Below are positions 10,073 to 18,567 of a stretch of 64,000 nucleotides of DNA, piece by piece. This stretch comes from Candidatus Nitrosotalea sp. TS. GTDB taxonomy: Archaea; Thermoproteota; Nitrososphaeria; Nitrososphaerales; Nitrosopumilaceae. The notes beneath the pieces were generated by a model. The model worked only from the letters and a program-made list of their open reading frames with translations, searched no databases and was not told the origin of the DNA. The translations under genes were made by a program, and so were the position numbers. Location of the stretch: assembly GCF_011319465.1 (NCBI RefSeq), contig NZ_RCMB01000002.1:108258-172257 (forward strand). Direction: 5' to 3'. How positions within the stretch are numbered: position 1 is the first letter of the stretch; every line of letters begins with the position of its first letter.

Positions 10073-10521
10073 CTTCGGCTATCAAGTCTATCTCAACAGT
10101 AGAGTTTAGAGGAAGACTTGCAACTCCCACTGCAATTCTGGAATGTTTTCCCTTTTCTCCCAAATATCTCAAACAAAAAGTCAGAGGCGGCATTGATTAT
10201 CTTGGGCTGTTCAACAAAGTCTTGCGCGCTGTTTACAAATCCTGACACTCGCACGATTCTTGAAATCTTGTCTAGTGTTCCAAGCTCTGCTTTGAGTTGT
10301 GCCAGTACATTTATGACACAAAGCTTGGCTGCCTGCTGTGCAACTTCTAGTGATACATTTGTAGGAACTTTACCCTGAAATTCTACCTTGCCGTCTTTTA
10401 CTGGAATCTGGCCTGAGACAAATACAAGATTTCCAGTCCTTACAACAGGAATGTACGAGCCTGCAGGCTTGGGTGGTGTTGGAAGTGAAATATTTAGCAA
10501 GGCAAGTTTTTCTTCAATCAC
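10065..10521 (-). CDS. RidA/YjgF/YER057c family deaminase-like protein (frameshifted end)
   Basis: Hydrolyses reactive enamine/imine intermediates of amino-acid metabolism in characterised members. Residues 24-60 contain the typical VVRTGNLVFVSGQIPVKDG. After FEIFGRKGK the frame is shifted near 10155; the correct C-terminus HSRIAVGVASLPLNSTVEID continues in another frame and contains the conserved arginine of the active site and the glutamate. The joined protein has about 150 residues. Overlaps the DHH gene tail to tail. Confidence 0.85.
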
Positions 10522-10586
10522 AATTTTTTGCTCAGAGCCTTAACTTTTAACTTTATCTTGATATATGATGTACGCAGAGCCTAACT

Positions 10587-10820
10587 GTGGAAAAGTCACA
10601 CGGCAAGAAAATGCAAAAGGACTTGGATATAATGGAATCAAAACTCAATGCACTAGAGGCAGCGTCTGATGATAAATCACAAAAATCCATGATTGTAGTA
10701 CTGAAGGGTATAGTTGAAAATCAAAAACATCTCGTAGATGAATTTGAGCACCTAAAAAAAGCAATAGATCTACTCACACTTCAGATCTTCAAAGTGGAAA
10801 AAAGCTTCAATTCTGGATAA
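10587..10820 (+). CDS. Small coiled-coil protein, 77 aa
   Basis: Highly charged heptad-like helix throughout (LDIMESKLNALEAAS, VENQKHLVDEFEHLKKAIDLL). A GTG at 10587 follows the TATA-like gatatatgat at about 10558-10567 at leaderless spacing; an ATG at 10611 is the alternative start. No family recognised. It may act as an oligomerisation partner for a neighbouring membrane protein, but nothing proves this. Confidence 0.5.
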   Translation: MEKSHGKKMQKDLDIMESKLNALEAASDDKSQKSMIVVLKGIVENQKHLVDEFEHLKKAIDLLTLQIFKVEKSFNSG

Positions 10821-10918
10821 CAATCTTGCGGCTGGAGTCATATTGTCATGTTTTATGACTCGGCAAGACGGCTCATTAATAAAAGATATAAATTCAGCGC
10901 CTATTTTTTGGACAACAA

Positions 10919-11975
10919 ATGTCAATTGCAAATGATCCTGCAGACAAACCAAAGCCAGTTCTAAGAGACAAGAATCCTCACAACTATAGAAAAGTGGGTT
11001 ATTCGATGATAGTAATTTCGGTATCTCTTGTGGCAATTGGATTGCTTTCGTGGAATCTGGCAAGCAATTATCATTTCTCGTCTAACATAATGGCACTACA
11101 AGAAGTAGATACCATGACGCCAAAGTCAGGTTACAATATTGTTCTTTTTGATGTATCACAACCGGTTGGTGCAAAACTGAGGATGCTGGATTCTGCAGAC
11201 ACGCTTGATGCTGCACGCCAACTACAAACCCAAGATGCGGCACAAAATCCAGGCTCTACAATGCAGGTCCTAGTTTTCAACGGCTCTAAAGATTACAATC
11301 TAAACCAAATGGCAGGTGCCGAAGTGTTTCTGCAAACTCCTACAACTGGCTACAATGTCGTACTTGATAACTATAATCTGGCAGTTGGAGCAAAACTGAC
11401 ATCAGGCTCACGTGAAGCCTCACTTGCCAACGCTACCAGCCTATGAGCAACAACAAGAAAGTCAGATACAAGGACAAGAAGTCAAAATAATGATTTTTAC
11501 CACATCGTTTACTGATAATCTAAAACAGGTAACAAACTCTAGTACGCCTGTGGCAAATTACACCATGGTGTTACCACCGCCGCCAGCCTCTCATGTACAA
11601 GCCAATCAAACAACGCCTGCTGCAAGCTCCAGCGGTCCAAATGCAACATCTACTGTACCGTCTACTAACCAAACTACAACTGTTGCAACAAACAAGACTG
11701 CAGTTATTGCAACAAATCAAACTGTAACAATGTCGACTAGACCAAACGCTACTTCTGCTGTTGCAAATAAAACCACGGTGACATTATCAAACCCTGCAGT
11801 TTCTGCTGTCACTGCAAATAACACCGCAACCATGCAGTCTAATCACACCTCTTCGAAAACAACTGTAAATGCAACTGCATCTACAACAGTTGCAATGAAT
11901 TCAACTGCAACTGTAGGAGTATCAAAATCAGTTGACCTAAATGAAACTGTAGGCATTAGCGTTACAGGAAAATAA
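10919..11975 (+). CDS. Membrane-anchored surface protein with Thr/Asn-rich tail (frameshifted)
   Basis: About 350 residues. A short cytosolic N-terminus is followed by one transmembrane helix (residues 28-48, MIVISVSLVAIGLLSWNL), then an external domain containing two copies of GYNxVL..........VGAKL (about residues 77 and 144), and a long tail very rich in Thr, Asn, Ala and Val with many N-x-S/T sequons (NATS, NQTT, NKTA). The frame shifts by one base near 11440. The tail is probably an N-glycosylated stalk facing outside. Function unknown. Confidence 0.7.
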
Positions 11976-11978
11976 AGG

Positions 11979-12131
11979 CTAGACTAGTTCTTCGTCAATC
12001 TCATCTATTGGATCAAGATATTGTTTGCACGTACAGTTTGGTATCAGACATTTTCCAGCTTTTAAAAATGAGTGACTCTCACTTGAAGGCTCATGTATGG
12101 AATCAGTGTGGTGACAGCGCTTGCAGTTCAT
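11979..12131 (-). CDS. Small cysteine-rich protein, 50 aa
   Basis: Starting at ATG 12131 the protein begins MNCKRCHHTDSIHEPS and continues with CLIPNCTCKQYLDP. Four to five cysteines and three histidines suggest a zinc site. A longer frame extends upstream, but it overlaps the DUF255 gene and has no support. Acidic C-terminus (DEIDEELV). The gene is divergent from the DUF255 thioredoxin-domain gene. Confidence 0.55.
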   Translation of the reverse strand: MNCKRCHHTDSIHEPSSESHSFLKAGKCLIPNCTCKQYLDPIDEIDEELV

Positions 12132-12232
12132 AACTGGAATAATTTGTGCTGTGTTATTTAATATTTGAAAAAGCACATCAGACTGGAAATAACATAGAAC
12201 AATACAAATAGGCATTTTCAATTCTAGAGATA

Positions 12233-14265
12233 GTGGAACCAAACAAGCTAATCCATGAGTCAAGCCCGTATCTTTTGCAGCATGCGCACAATCCGGTACA
12301 CTGGTATCCATGGTCTGATGAGGCACTAAAGAAAGCAAAGGATGAGAACAAGCCAATCTTTCTTAGCGTGGGCTACAGCGCATGCCACTGGTGCCACGTT
12401 ATGGCTCACGAGTCTTTTGAAAACCAAGAGATTGCACAAATAATGAACGAGAACTTTGTCAACATCAAAGTCGACAGAGAGGAGCGACCAGACATTGACG
12501 ATATTTATCAAAAGGTGTGTCAGCTAGTAACTGGCAGCGGCGGCTGGCCTCTTAGCGTGTTTCTTACGCCAGACCAGAGGCCGTTTTATGTTGGAACGTA
12601 TTTTCCACCGCTTGACAGCTATGGAAGGCCAGGATTTGGAAGCGTCACACGACAGCTTGCACAAGCCTGGAAAGAAAAACCTCATGATGTAGAGTCTGCA
12701 TCGGAAAACTTTGTCAACTCGCTGCAAAAGACAGAGTCAATCACCGTTCCATCAAAATTGGACCGATCCGTACTTGATGAAGCGGCTGTAAACTTGCTCT
12801 CACTTGGGGATATGACAAATGGAGGGTTTGGCAGTGCACCAAAATTTCCAAACGCTGCAAATTTGTCATTTATGTTGCGATACTCTAAACTCTCTGGAAT
12901 CTCAAAATTTCAAGAATTCACGTTAAAGACTCTGACAAAAATGGCAAATGGGGGAATATATGACCAAATCATGGGAGGGTTTCACAGGTATTCAACAGAT
13001 TCCAGGTGGCATGTGCCACATTTTGAAAAGATGCTGTATGACAATGCCTTGCTACCTGTCGTATATGCAGAAGCATATCAGATAACAAAGGATGAAAAAT
13101 ATCTTGATGTGATAAATCAAACGCTGGGATACATCTTGAAAGAGATGACCTCACCTGACGGCGGGTTCTACTCTGCACAGGATGCCGATTCTGAAGGCGA
13201 AGAAGGAAAATACTATGTCTGGAAAAAAAGCGAGATTCGGGAAATACTTGGAAGCGACTCTGATCTGTTTTGTCTATACTATGATGTTGTAGATGGAGGA
13301 AACTTTGAGGGACACAACATACTGCATAATACAATCCATCTGTCTTCTGCAGCATTTCAATATGGCAAGACTGAATCTGAAGCAAGAGACATTATACAAA
13401 AAAGCAAGGAAAAGCTCTTGCAGGAAAGAAACAAGCGCGTGGCACCTGGCAGGGATGAGAAAATCCTCACAGGTTGGAATGGATTGATGATAACGGGTTT
13501 TCTGCGAGGATACAGAGTTACAAAAAATGATAGTTTTCTCAAGGCTGCAGAAAATTGCATTAGGTTTATCGAAGAAAAAATGGTAAAAAATGGAGAATTG
13601 TTACACACCTACAAAGATGGGCAGGCAAAACTTAGGGCATATCTTGACGATTATGCATGTTTTGTAACTGCACTGCTTGATTATTTTGAAGCAAAACCTG
13701 TCAAAAAATACCTGGACCTTGCAGTGCATTATGCAAATTACCTGCTGGAACACTTTTGGGATGAAAACGAAAAGAATTTCTTTTTTACTGCAGACAATCA
13801 CGAAAAGCTGATCATACGTCACAAGAACATCTATGATTTGTCACTTCCTTCTGGAAATTCTGTTGCAGCTGGGGCATTGTTGAGGCTGTATCACATCATG
13901 CAGGATAAGCGATATCTTGATGCGTCGCTGAAGATTATGGAATCGCTTTCTACAATGGCTGCAGAAAACCCATTTGGCTTTGGTCAACTTTTAAATGTAA
14001 TCTATATGCATCTGCAAAAACCAGTTGAGATTACCATGATAAACTATGCCAACAAAGGAACTGTGCACTTGGCTTGAAAAGAAATTTCTTCCAGAATCCA
14101 ATACTTGTGGGAATCGATACTCCAGAAAGTCTCAAGGCATTGCAATCACTGCCATTTTTTGCAGGAAAAGAATTTGTTGAGGCAAAGACACAGGTCTATG
14201 TCTGCAAGGATTTTACGTGTTCGTTGCCGCTTGGAACAATAGATGAAGTTGAAAAGCTTCTCTAG
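12233..14265 (+). CDS. DUF255 thioredoxin-domain protein, YyaL/SPATA20 type (frameshift near end)
   Basis: About 677 residues. The N-terminal DUF255 thioredoxin-like domain has the signature [13 protein letters not shown], the CHWCHVM active-site-like motif and DREERPDID. It is followed by a long (alpha/alpha)6 barrel related to N-acylglucosamine epimerases ([19 protein letters not shown]). GTG start at 12233. The frame is lost near 14060-14095 and regained, with the C-terminal segment [19 protein letters not shown]...VYVCKDFTC in another frame. Cytosolic. Biochemical function is unproven in the family; a thiol-redox or sugar-related role is proposed. Confidence 0.88.
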
Positions 14266-14331
14266 ATCTTTGAGTTGGTATCGCTAAATTAAAAAATAAC
14301 TGTAATCGGTTGCAAAAACTAGAACAAAAAA

Positions 14332-14348
14332 TACGCCACTTTTTTAAA
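14332..14348 (+). promoter_or_regulatory. Promoter element TACGCCACTTTTTTAAA, copy 1
   Basis: This 17-base sequence is repeated exactly at 18525-18541. In both places it precedes a signal-peptide gene by about 20-30 bases. The TTTTTTAAA part would serve as TATA box and the preceding CGCCAC as BRE or regulator site. Confidence 0.5.
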
Positions 14349-14368
14349 CTAGAAACAAACACTATGTT

Positions 14369-14764
14369 ATGATGAAACCTATTTTATGCACTGCATCAGT
14401 TTTTTTGATATTGACTGTATCTCCACTCAATCTAGTTTATGCTGAACAACAAAGCTATGGACCTTCCACAAAGATATGGAATACTAATGTAAACAAACAG
14501 ATACAACTTGTTGCAGATATCACAAACAATCAAGATGTTAAACAACCGTTTGCCTATATCGTTCAAGTATTGGGTAGTGACGGAAAGGTTGTAATGCTAA
14601 ACTGGATGACAGGTACACTGCAACCCCATCAATCCATGAGTCCTGCACAATCTTGGACTCCAACCAGACATGGGACATACACAGCACAGATTTTTGACTG
14701 GCCTTGCCTTGTTGCTTGCGGTACCCTGTCTGAGCCTTTGACAATGAATATAGTTGTAACATAA
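14369..14764 (+). CDS. Secreted protein, 131 aa
   Basis: A clear signal peptide (residues 1-25, ending LNLVYAEQQ) is followed by a beta-rich domain with two cysteines near the end (WPCLVACGTLSEPL) that may form a disulfide. The WxxxTxxPHQSxS..QSWTP arrangement resembles small Ig-like extracellular domains found in thaumarchaeal surface proteins. Intact frame. First of a run of secreted-protein genes; its promoter element is identical to that of the gene at 18568. Confidence 0.7.
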   Translation: MMKPILCTASVFLILTVSPLNLVYAEQQSYGPSTKIWNTNVNKQIQLVADITNNQDVKQPFAYIVQVLGSDGKVVMLNWMTGTLQPHQSMSPAQSWTPTRHGTYTAQIFDWPCLVACGTLSEPLTMNIVVT

Positions 14765-14778
14765 GATAAAATCATGAA

Positions 14779-15596
14779 ATGAAATCACTGTACCTTATAG
14801 TAACTGCATTTTTGCTAATTGTACTATTCACTTTTAATACTGCTTTTGCACAAAATGTAACAAGTTCTTCAAACTTCATATCTCCAATTGCGATTACGCA
14901 GGTAGAGCTAAACGATCCTTTCAAAATACTTCCAGATGATACTACGTGTGAAGATACTGGTGTGGGGGAGGGGTGTGCAGTTAATCTGGTCCCAAACCAC
15001 AAGGTTGCATGTGGACACTATATTGGAAGTGGAAACTGTGAGCCAATACATGTAGAAAACAACCTGACCAATCCATGTGTAATTGCATCCGGGTTTCATG
15101 CCGATGGCGCTCCTGTACAAGATGTTCATACAAAGTATGGTGAACAATGGATAACACTTTACAACAGACTTGATACGCCTATAACCGCGTCACATTTTGA
15201 GATATATGCGTACAAAGAAGGCTGGCAGTCAGATTATTCTGGACCCGCACTTCCATACCATGTTGCAAATCCTCCAAGCATAGCACCGTATCTTATCATG
15301 TTGCCACACCAAAGTTGTACCTACGGATTTATGGCCATAGATGAGCCGTTATCTCTTAATACTGAAAACACTACACTGACAGCTGTTTACCAGTACAATG
15401 GAATTCAATACATATCACAAACCCCGCACTTACCGATATATACAACGATTCCAAAACATGGCAGTTTGATGGAAACAAATGGGTTTTCGCGGAACAAAAC
15501 ACAGTACCAATTCCAGAATTTTCTTTCGCAGTTCCAGTTTTGTTTCTAGGGATTACATCAATGATTATATTTTACAGGATGAGATTTAGACAATGA
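14779..15596 (+). CDS. PEFG-type surface protein (frameshift near C-terminus)
   Basis: About 270 residues. Signal peptide MKSLYLIVTAFLLIVLFTF, an external beta-rich domain with several cysteines, and, in the shifted frame after about 15470, the C-terminal sorting signal IPEFSFAVPVLFLGITSM followed by basic residues FYRMRFRQ. This is a PEFG-CTERM-like signal, recognised in thaumarchaea as a substrate tail for an archaeosortase. The stop overlaps the next start (ATGA), so the two genes are translationally coupled. The sorted protein would be attached at the outer face of the membrane. Confidence 0.75.
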
Positions 15597-17152
15597 AAGT
15601 CTTGTATTTTTTTATCATTGCAATGTTTGGAATTATTTCTAGTGGCATTGATTTTGCATCAGCCGATGTGGAAAAATCATTGATTCAAGTCAACGGCACA
15701 CAATATGAAATTGATTACAAAGGCACAAACGTATCGGTAAACGGGATATCTGCCCATTTTCGTTCTTATTATGATAATCGTCTTGATCTTGACATCACAA
15801 GCAGCCAAACGCAAAATGGTTCCATGTCAGTATCAATGTCAAATGAAGCTGCGGAAAACATATTTTGTTTTGCAAGCAGAGGAATAGGAGACATTCACAA
15901 TTTCTTGGATTTTACAGTAAGCACTGATAAAAAATATGGAGAAGAATTTAGCCAGTCGTCCAACTTCAATGGCATATCTTTAACATTTGATATTCCTGCA
16001 GGCGCCAAGCAAGTTACTATGGATCACATGTTTGTCGGCATGGCAGTTGCTGACCCTGTCCAGTTCTCAGGAATTCCAGAATTTGGAATATATCATCAGG
16101 GAGAGCGGCTAAATTTCACTGGAATTGTACAGGATGGATGCAACAGGCGCCTGTCATATTCTGACATTCAAATTCATGCAGGGGTTCCTTCCATTCAAGA
16201 CATGACAACACAGGCAGGCAAAACTGGCATTTTTAATACAAATTTTACGATACCTGACAATGCATCTTCAGGAAGATACTTGATGGAACTTGACGGTGCA
16301 GACGGAAACATGTCAGGGAAATTCTTTAGCACTCTGCTTGTGGAACAAAACAACGAGACAAACGTACCATATAATCTTGAGGACCCAAGGCTTGGAACAT
16401 TTGTCATTCCATATCATCTTGATGGTGGAGAGATTTCATACATTGGTGTGGACCCAATATCGAACCTTTTAGACGTGAGATATTATGCATCACATGATAC
16501 TACACTTAAAATCAGAATACCTTCAGAACTCATGGATTTTGTCGGGACCATAAATGATACCACAACATTGTATTCAGGATTGAGGGATAGCATACCACTG
16601 ATAGATCATCTTGACCCTCAAGGGGACAGGGTGTTTACATTGCCTGTAACAGAGGGAAAAGACAATGTCATAACTATTCAAGGAATCCACTATGGAAAAG
16701 ATGCTGGCTATGACAGGCAGGGTGTAGCTCCAGTCAGAATCAACGATACTGCCTACTATCCTGTGCCGTATAACATAACAAATGGCGCCTTTGACATCAC
16801 GGCAGATCCTGCAGACAATGCATTAAAACTAAGAATCGAGACAACCCTGGGTGATGGGCACTTGCACCTCGTACTTCCACGAAAACTAATTGATTCTATA
16901 AATGGAGATGGAAATGACCAGAATTTTACTATACAATACTGGAAAATGATGGACAAGACAACACCGGTAGTCTATCATGAATCACAGACAAGCAACAACA
17001 CAAGAACACTTGAGATTGATTTTGAAAATGGTACAAGCATCATGTATATTTATGGTACTTATCTAGTTCCCGAGTTTCCATTTGCTGTTCCCGTTCTATT
17101 GATTGGCATTACATCATTGATTGTATTTTATAGGGTGAAATTTAGACAATGA
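15593..17152 (+). CDS. PEFG-type surface protein, 519 aa
   Basis: Intact frame. Signal peptide (MKVLYFFIIAMFGIISSGID), two related beta-rich halves (MDFVGTINDTTTLYSGL and ADPADNALKLRIETTLGDG resemble each other) and the C-terminal sorting signal VPEFPFAVPVLLIGITSLIV with a basic end FYRVKFRQ. The C-terminus is nearly the same as that of the preceding gene, as are the N-terminal residues, so the two arose by duplication. Several N-x-S/T sequons. Coupled to the upstream gene by ATGA and to a remnant downstream. Confidence 0.8.
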   Translation: MKVLYFFIIAMFGIISSGIDFASADVEKSLIQVNGTQYEIDYKGTNVSVNGISAHFRSYYDNRLDLDITSSQTQNGSMSVSMSNEAAENIFCFASRGIGDIHNFLDFTVSTDKKYGEEFSQSSNFNGISLTFDIPAGAKQVTMDHMFVGMAVADPVQFSGIPEFGIYHQGERLNFTGIVQDGCNRRLSYSDIQIHAGVPSIQDMTTQAGKTGIFNTNFTIPDNASSGRYLMELDGADGNMSGKFFSTLLVEQNNETNVPYNLEDPRLGTFVIPYHLDGGEISYIGVDPISNLLDVRYYASHDTTLKIRIPSELMDFVGTINDTTTLYSGLRDSIPLIDHLDPQGDRVFTLPVTEGKDNVITIQGIHYGKDAGYDRQGVAPVRINDTAYYPVPYNITNGAFDITADPADNALKLRIETTLGDGHLHLVLPRKLIDSINGDGNDQNFTIQYWKMMDKTTPVVYHESQTSNNTRTLEIDFENGTSIMYIYGTYLVPEFPFAVPVLLIGITSLIVFYRVKFRQ

Positions 17153-17197
17153 AGACTCTGCATCTTACAGTAACAAAAATAAAAATAAAGGGAAAAG
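17149..17197 (+). pseudogene. Remnant start of a third surface-protein paralogue
   Basis: An ATGA overlap with the stop at 17150 opens a frame reading MKTLHLTVTKIKIKGK. Its first 24 bases closely resemble the starts of the genes at 14779 and 18568 (MKTLYLTI), then similarity ends and the frame runs into the 3' end of the convergent gene at 17198. It looks like the leftover 5' end of a deleted tandem copy. The alternative is chance. Confidence 0.4.
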
Positions 17198-17524
17198 TTA
17201 TCGGAGTAGGTTATCTTGGGCTCTCTTATTTTCTATCTGCTTTGCCCTGACTACAAAGGCAACAAAGATTCCGCCAAAGATTCCTCCTGATATTATTGTG
17301 GCTCCAACCACTCCACTTGCGCTAAGATATGGTGTTCCAGAACCTGCGCCGGGATGTGCCTTGACTTCTTCAATTCGCTCTCTTGCAAGTTTTAGGTCTT
17401 GTTCAAGGGTCATGCCGGTGTTTGACCCTTGGGGATAAGTTTGCGCAAATGCCAGTGGCATGAGCGCACTTGCAGCAAAGACTGCAAGCAGAGTGCCTGA
17501 AAGGACTATTCTAGTTTCTGTCAT
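17198..17524 (-). CDS. Secreted/membrane protein with LARxRxxEVxxHPxAGSGTP motif
   Basis: Counting from ATG at 17524, 108 residues. Signal peptide 1-28 (LLAVFAASALMPLAFAQ), then a helical external segment LKLARERIEEVKAHPGAGSG at about residues 43-62, then a glycine-rich transmembrane helix (70-92) and a short basic cytosolic tail. The same motif occurs in the C-terminal part of the divergently transcribed regulator at 17625. The upstream in-frame extension (to 17671) overlaps the regulator's promoter and is unlikely. Function unknown; probably a partner or target of the regulator. Confidence 0.7.
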   Translation of the reverse strand: MTETRIVLSGTLLAVFAASALMPLAFAQTYPQGSNTGMTLEQDLKLARERIEEVKAHPGAGSGTPYLSASGVVGATIISGGIFGGIFVAFVVRAKQIENKRAQDNLLR

Positions 17525-17624
17525 GTTGTATAATACGCAAATTTTGGATTTAGCGTTTGATGAAAGCCGGATTTCATCAAAGGTTTTACATAGTATCGTG
17601 CAGATATAGTACTGTACATTTACA

Positions 17625-18420
17625 ATGACTAGTGAAAAATCAAGGCAGCCAGTTCCTGAGAGAGTAAGCATCTACGATGCAGATGACGAAAGACTCAGGG
17701 CACTAGGCGAGGTTCTGGTAACTGATACTAGCAGAACTGTACTGAAATTGTTATTTGACCATACGCTTACGGCAAATGAGATTGCCACAACGACTGGATT
17801 TTCGCTACAACTTGTGAGATACCACGTCAAAAAGATGCAGGATGTGGGCTTGGTTGAGATATCAAAGATAGGCAAGAACACAAAAGCCCATGACATGAAA
17901 TACTATTGCGCTACAAAATTTGCAATTGTAATTGTTCCTTCAAAGTTCTCAGAAAAAGCCAGGTCAAGCAAATCGCTGCTAAAGTCGTTCAAGTCAATTT
18001 ACAGATTTGGCGCAGTAGGGATTTCTGCAATTGGCTCATGGTTTGCAACTATGGCGCTTCAGGGAACTGGTAGTATAATGCAATCAAATCCCGTGCAGGA
18101 AATGCAAAAAATACCAAGCAGCGCAGGCTCGACAAGCTATAATCCGTTTTACAATGGGGTGGGAGGGCCATACTCTGGCAATGGAGGAATAGGCTCTGGT
18201 GCTACACTTGAAGAGATGTTAAAGCTTGCAAGATCAAGAGTAACTGAGGTGATGCATCACCCACATCGCGGGCTCCGGCACACCGTTTTTCAATATAGGT
18301 TCTCCAACCCCTGAATTTTTCTGGCCGTTGGTAATAGCGCTCTCAGTTCTGGCGTTTGGTTTATCCATTGAGATAATACTGCGAGTGCTTAAAATCAAAA
18401 AAGAAAACGTTCCAAACTGA
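17625..18420 (+). CDS. Membrane-bound winged-helix (ArsR-like) regulator (frameshift near end)
   Basis: About 264 residues. Residues 28-85 form a winged HTH (EVLVTDTSRTVLKLLF, ANEIATTTGFSLQLVRYHVK). A hydrophobic helix follows (about 126-145), then a Gly/Ser-rich linker, the motif LKLARSRVTEVMHHP-x-AGSGTP, a second membrane helix (FFWPLVIALSVLAFGLSIEI) and a basic tail. A one-base excess near 18270 breaks the frame inside the motif. The DNA-binding domain would be cytosolic and the motif external, which suggests a one-component transmembrane sensor. Divergent from the gene encoding the same motif. Confidence 0.75.
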
Positions 18421-18424
18421 AAAA

Positions 18425-18456
18425 CCATACACTAGAACCAAAAAGGTGTGAACATT
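18425..18456 (+). repeat. 32-bp direct repeat, left copy
   Basis: CCATACACTAGAACCAAAAA followed by GGTGTGAACATT. It matches 29 of 32 positions in the copy at 20481-20512. The two copies flank the large secreted-protein gene at 18568. Here the repeat also forms the left part of a dyad, GGTGTGA-N7-TCACACC, ending at 18465. Confidence 0.6.
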
Positions 18457-18465
18457 TCTCACACC
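18445..18465. promoter_or_regulatory. Inverted repeat GGTGTGA-N7-TCACACC
   Basis: Perfect 7-base arms with a 7-base spacer, 25 bases after the stop codon of the membrane-bound regulator and about 100 bases before the next gene. It could be a terminator hairpin or an operator. The right copy of the surrounding repeat lacks the second arm. Confidence 0.45.
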
Positions 18466-18524
18466 AGTGGATGAACTGATTAAAATCTGATTGCAACTGA
18501 TGATCGATCATTATAGAGTAAATC

Positions 18525-18541
18525 TACGCCACTTTTTTAAA
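18525..18541 (+). promoter_or_regulatory. Promoter element TACGCCACTTTTTTAAA, copy 2
   Basis: Exact copy of 14332-14348, 27 bases upstream of the GTG start at 18568. The shared element implies that the genes at 14369 and 18568 are controlled together. Confidence 0.5.
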
Positions 18542-18567
18542 GCATGCTTGTACCGCACTAGTCAAGC

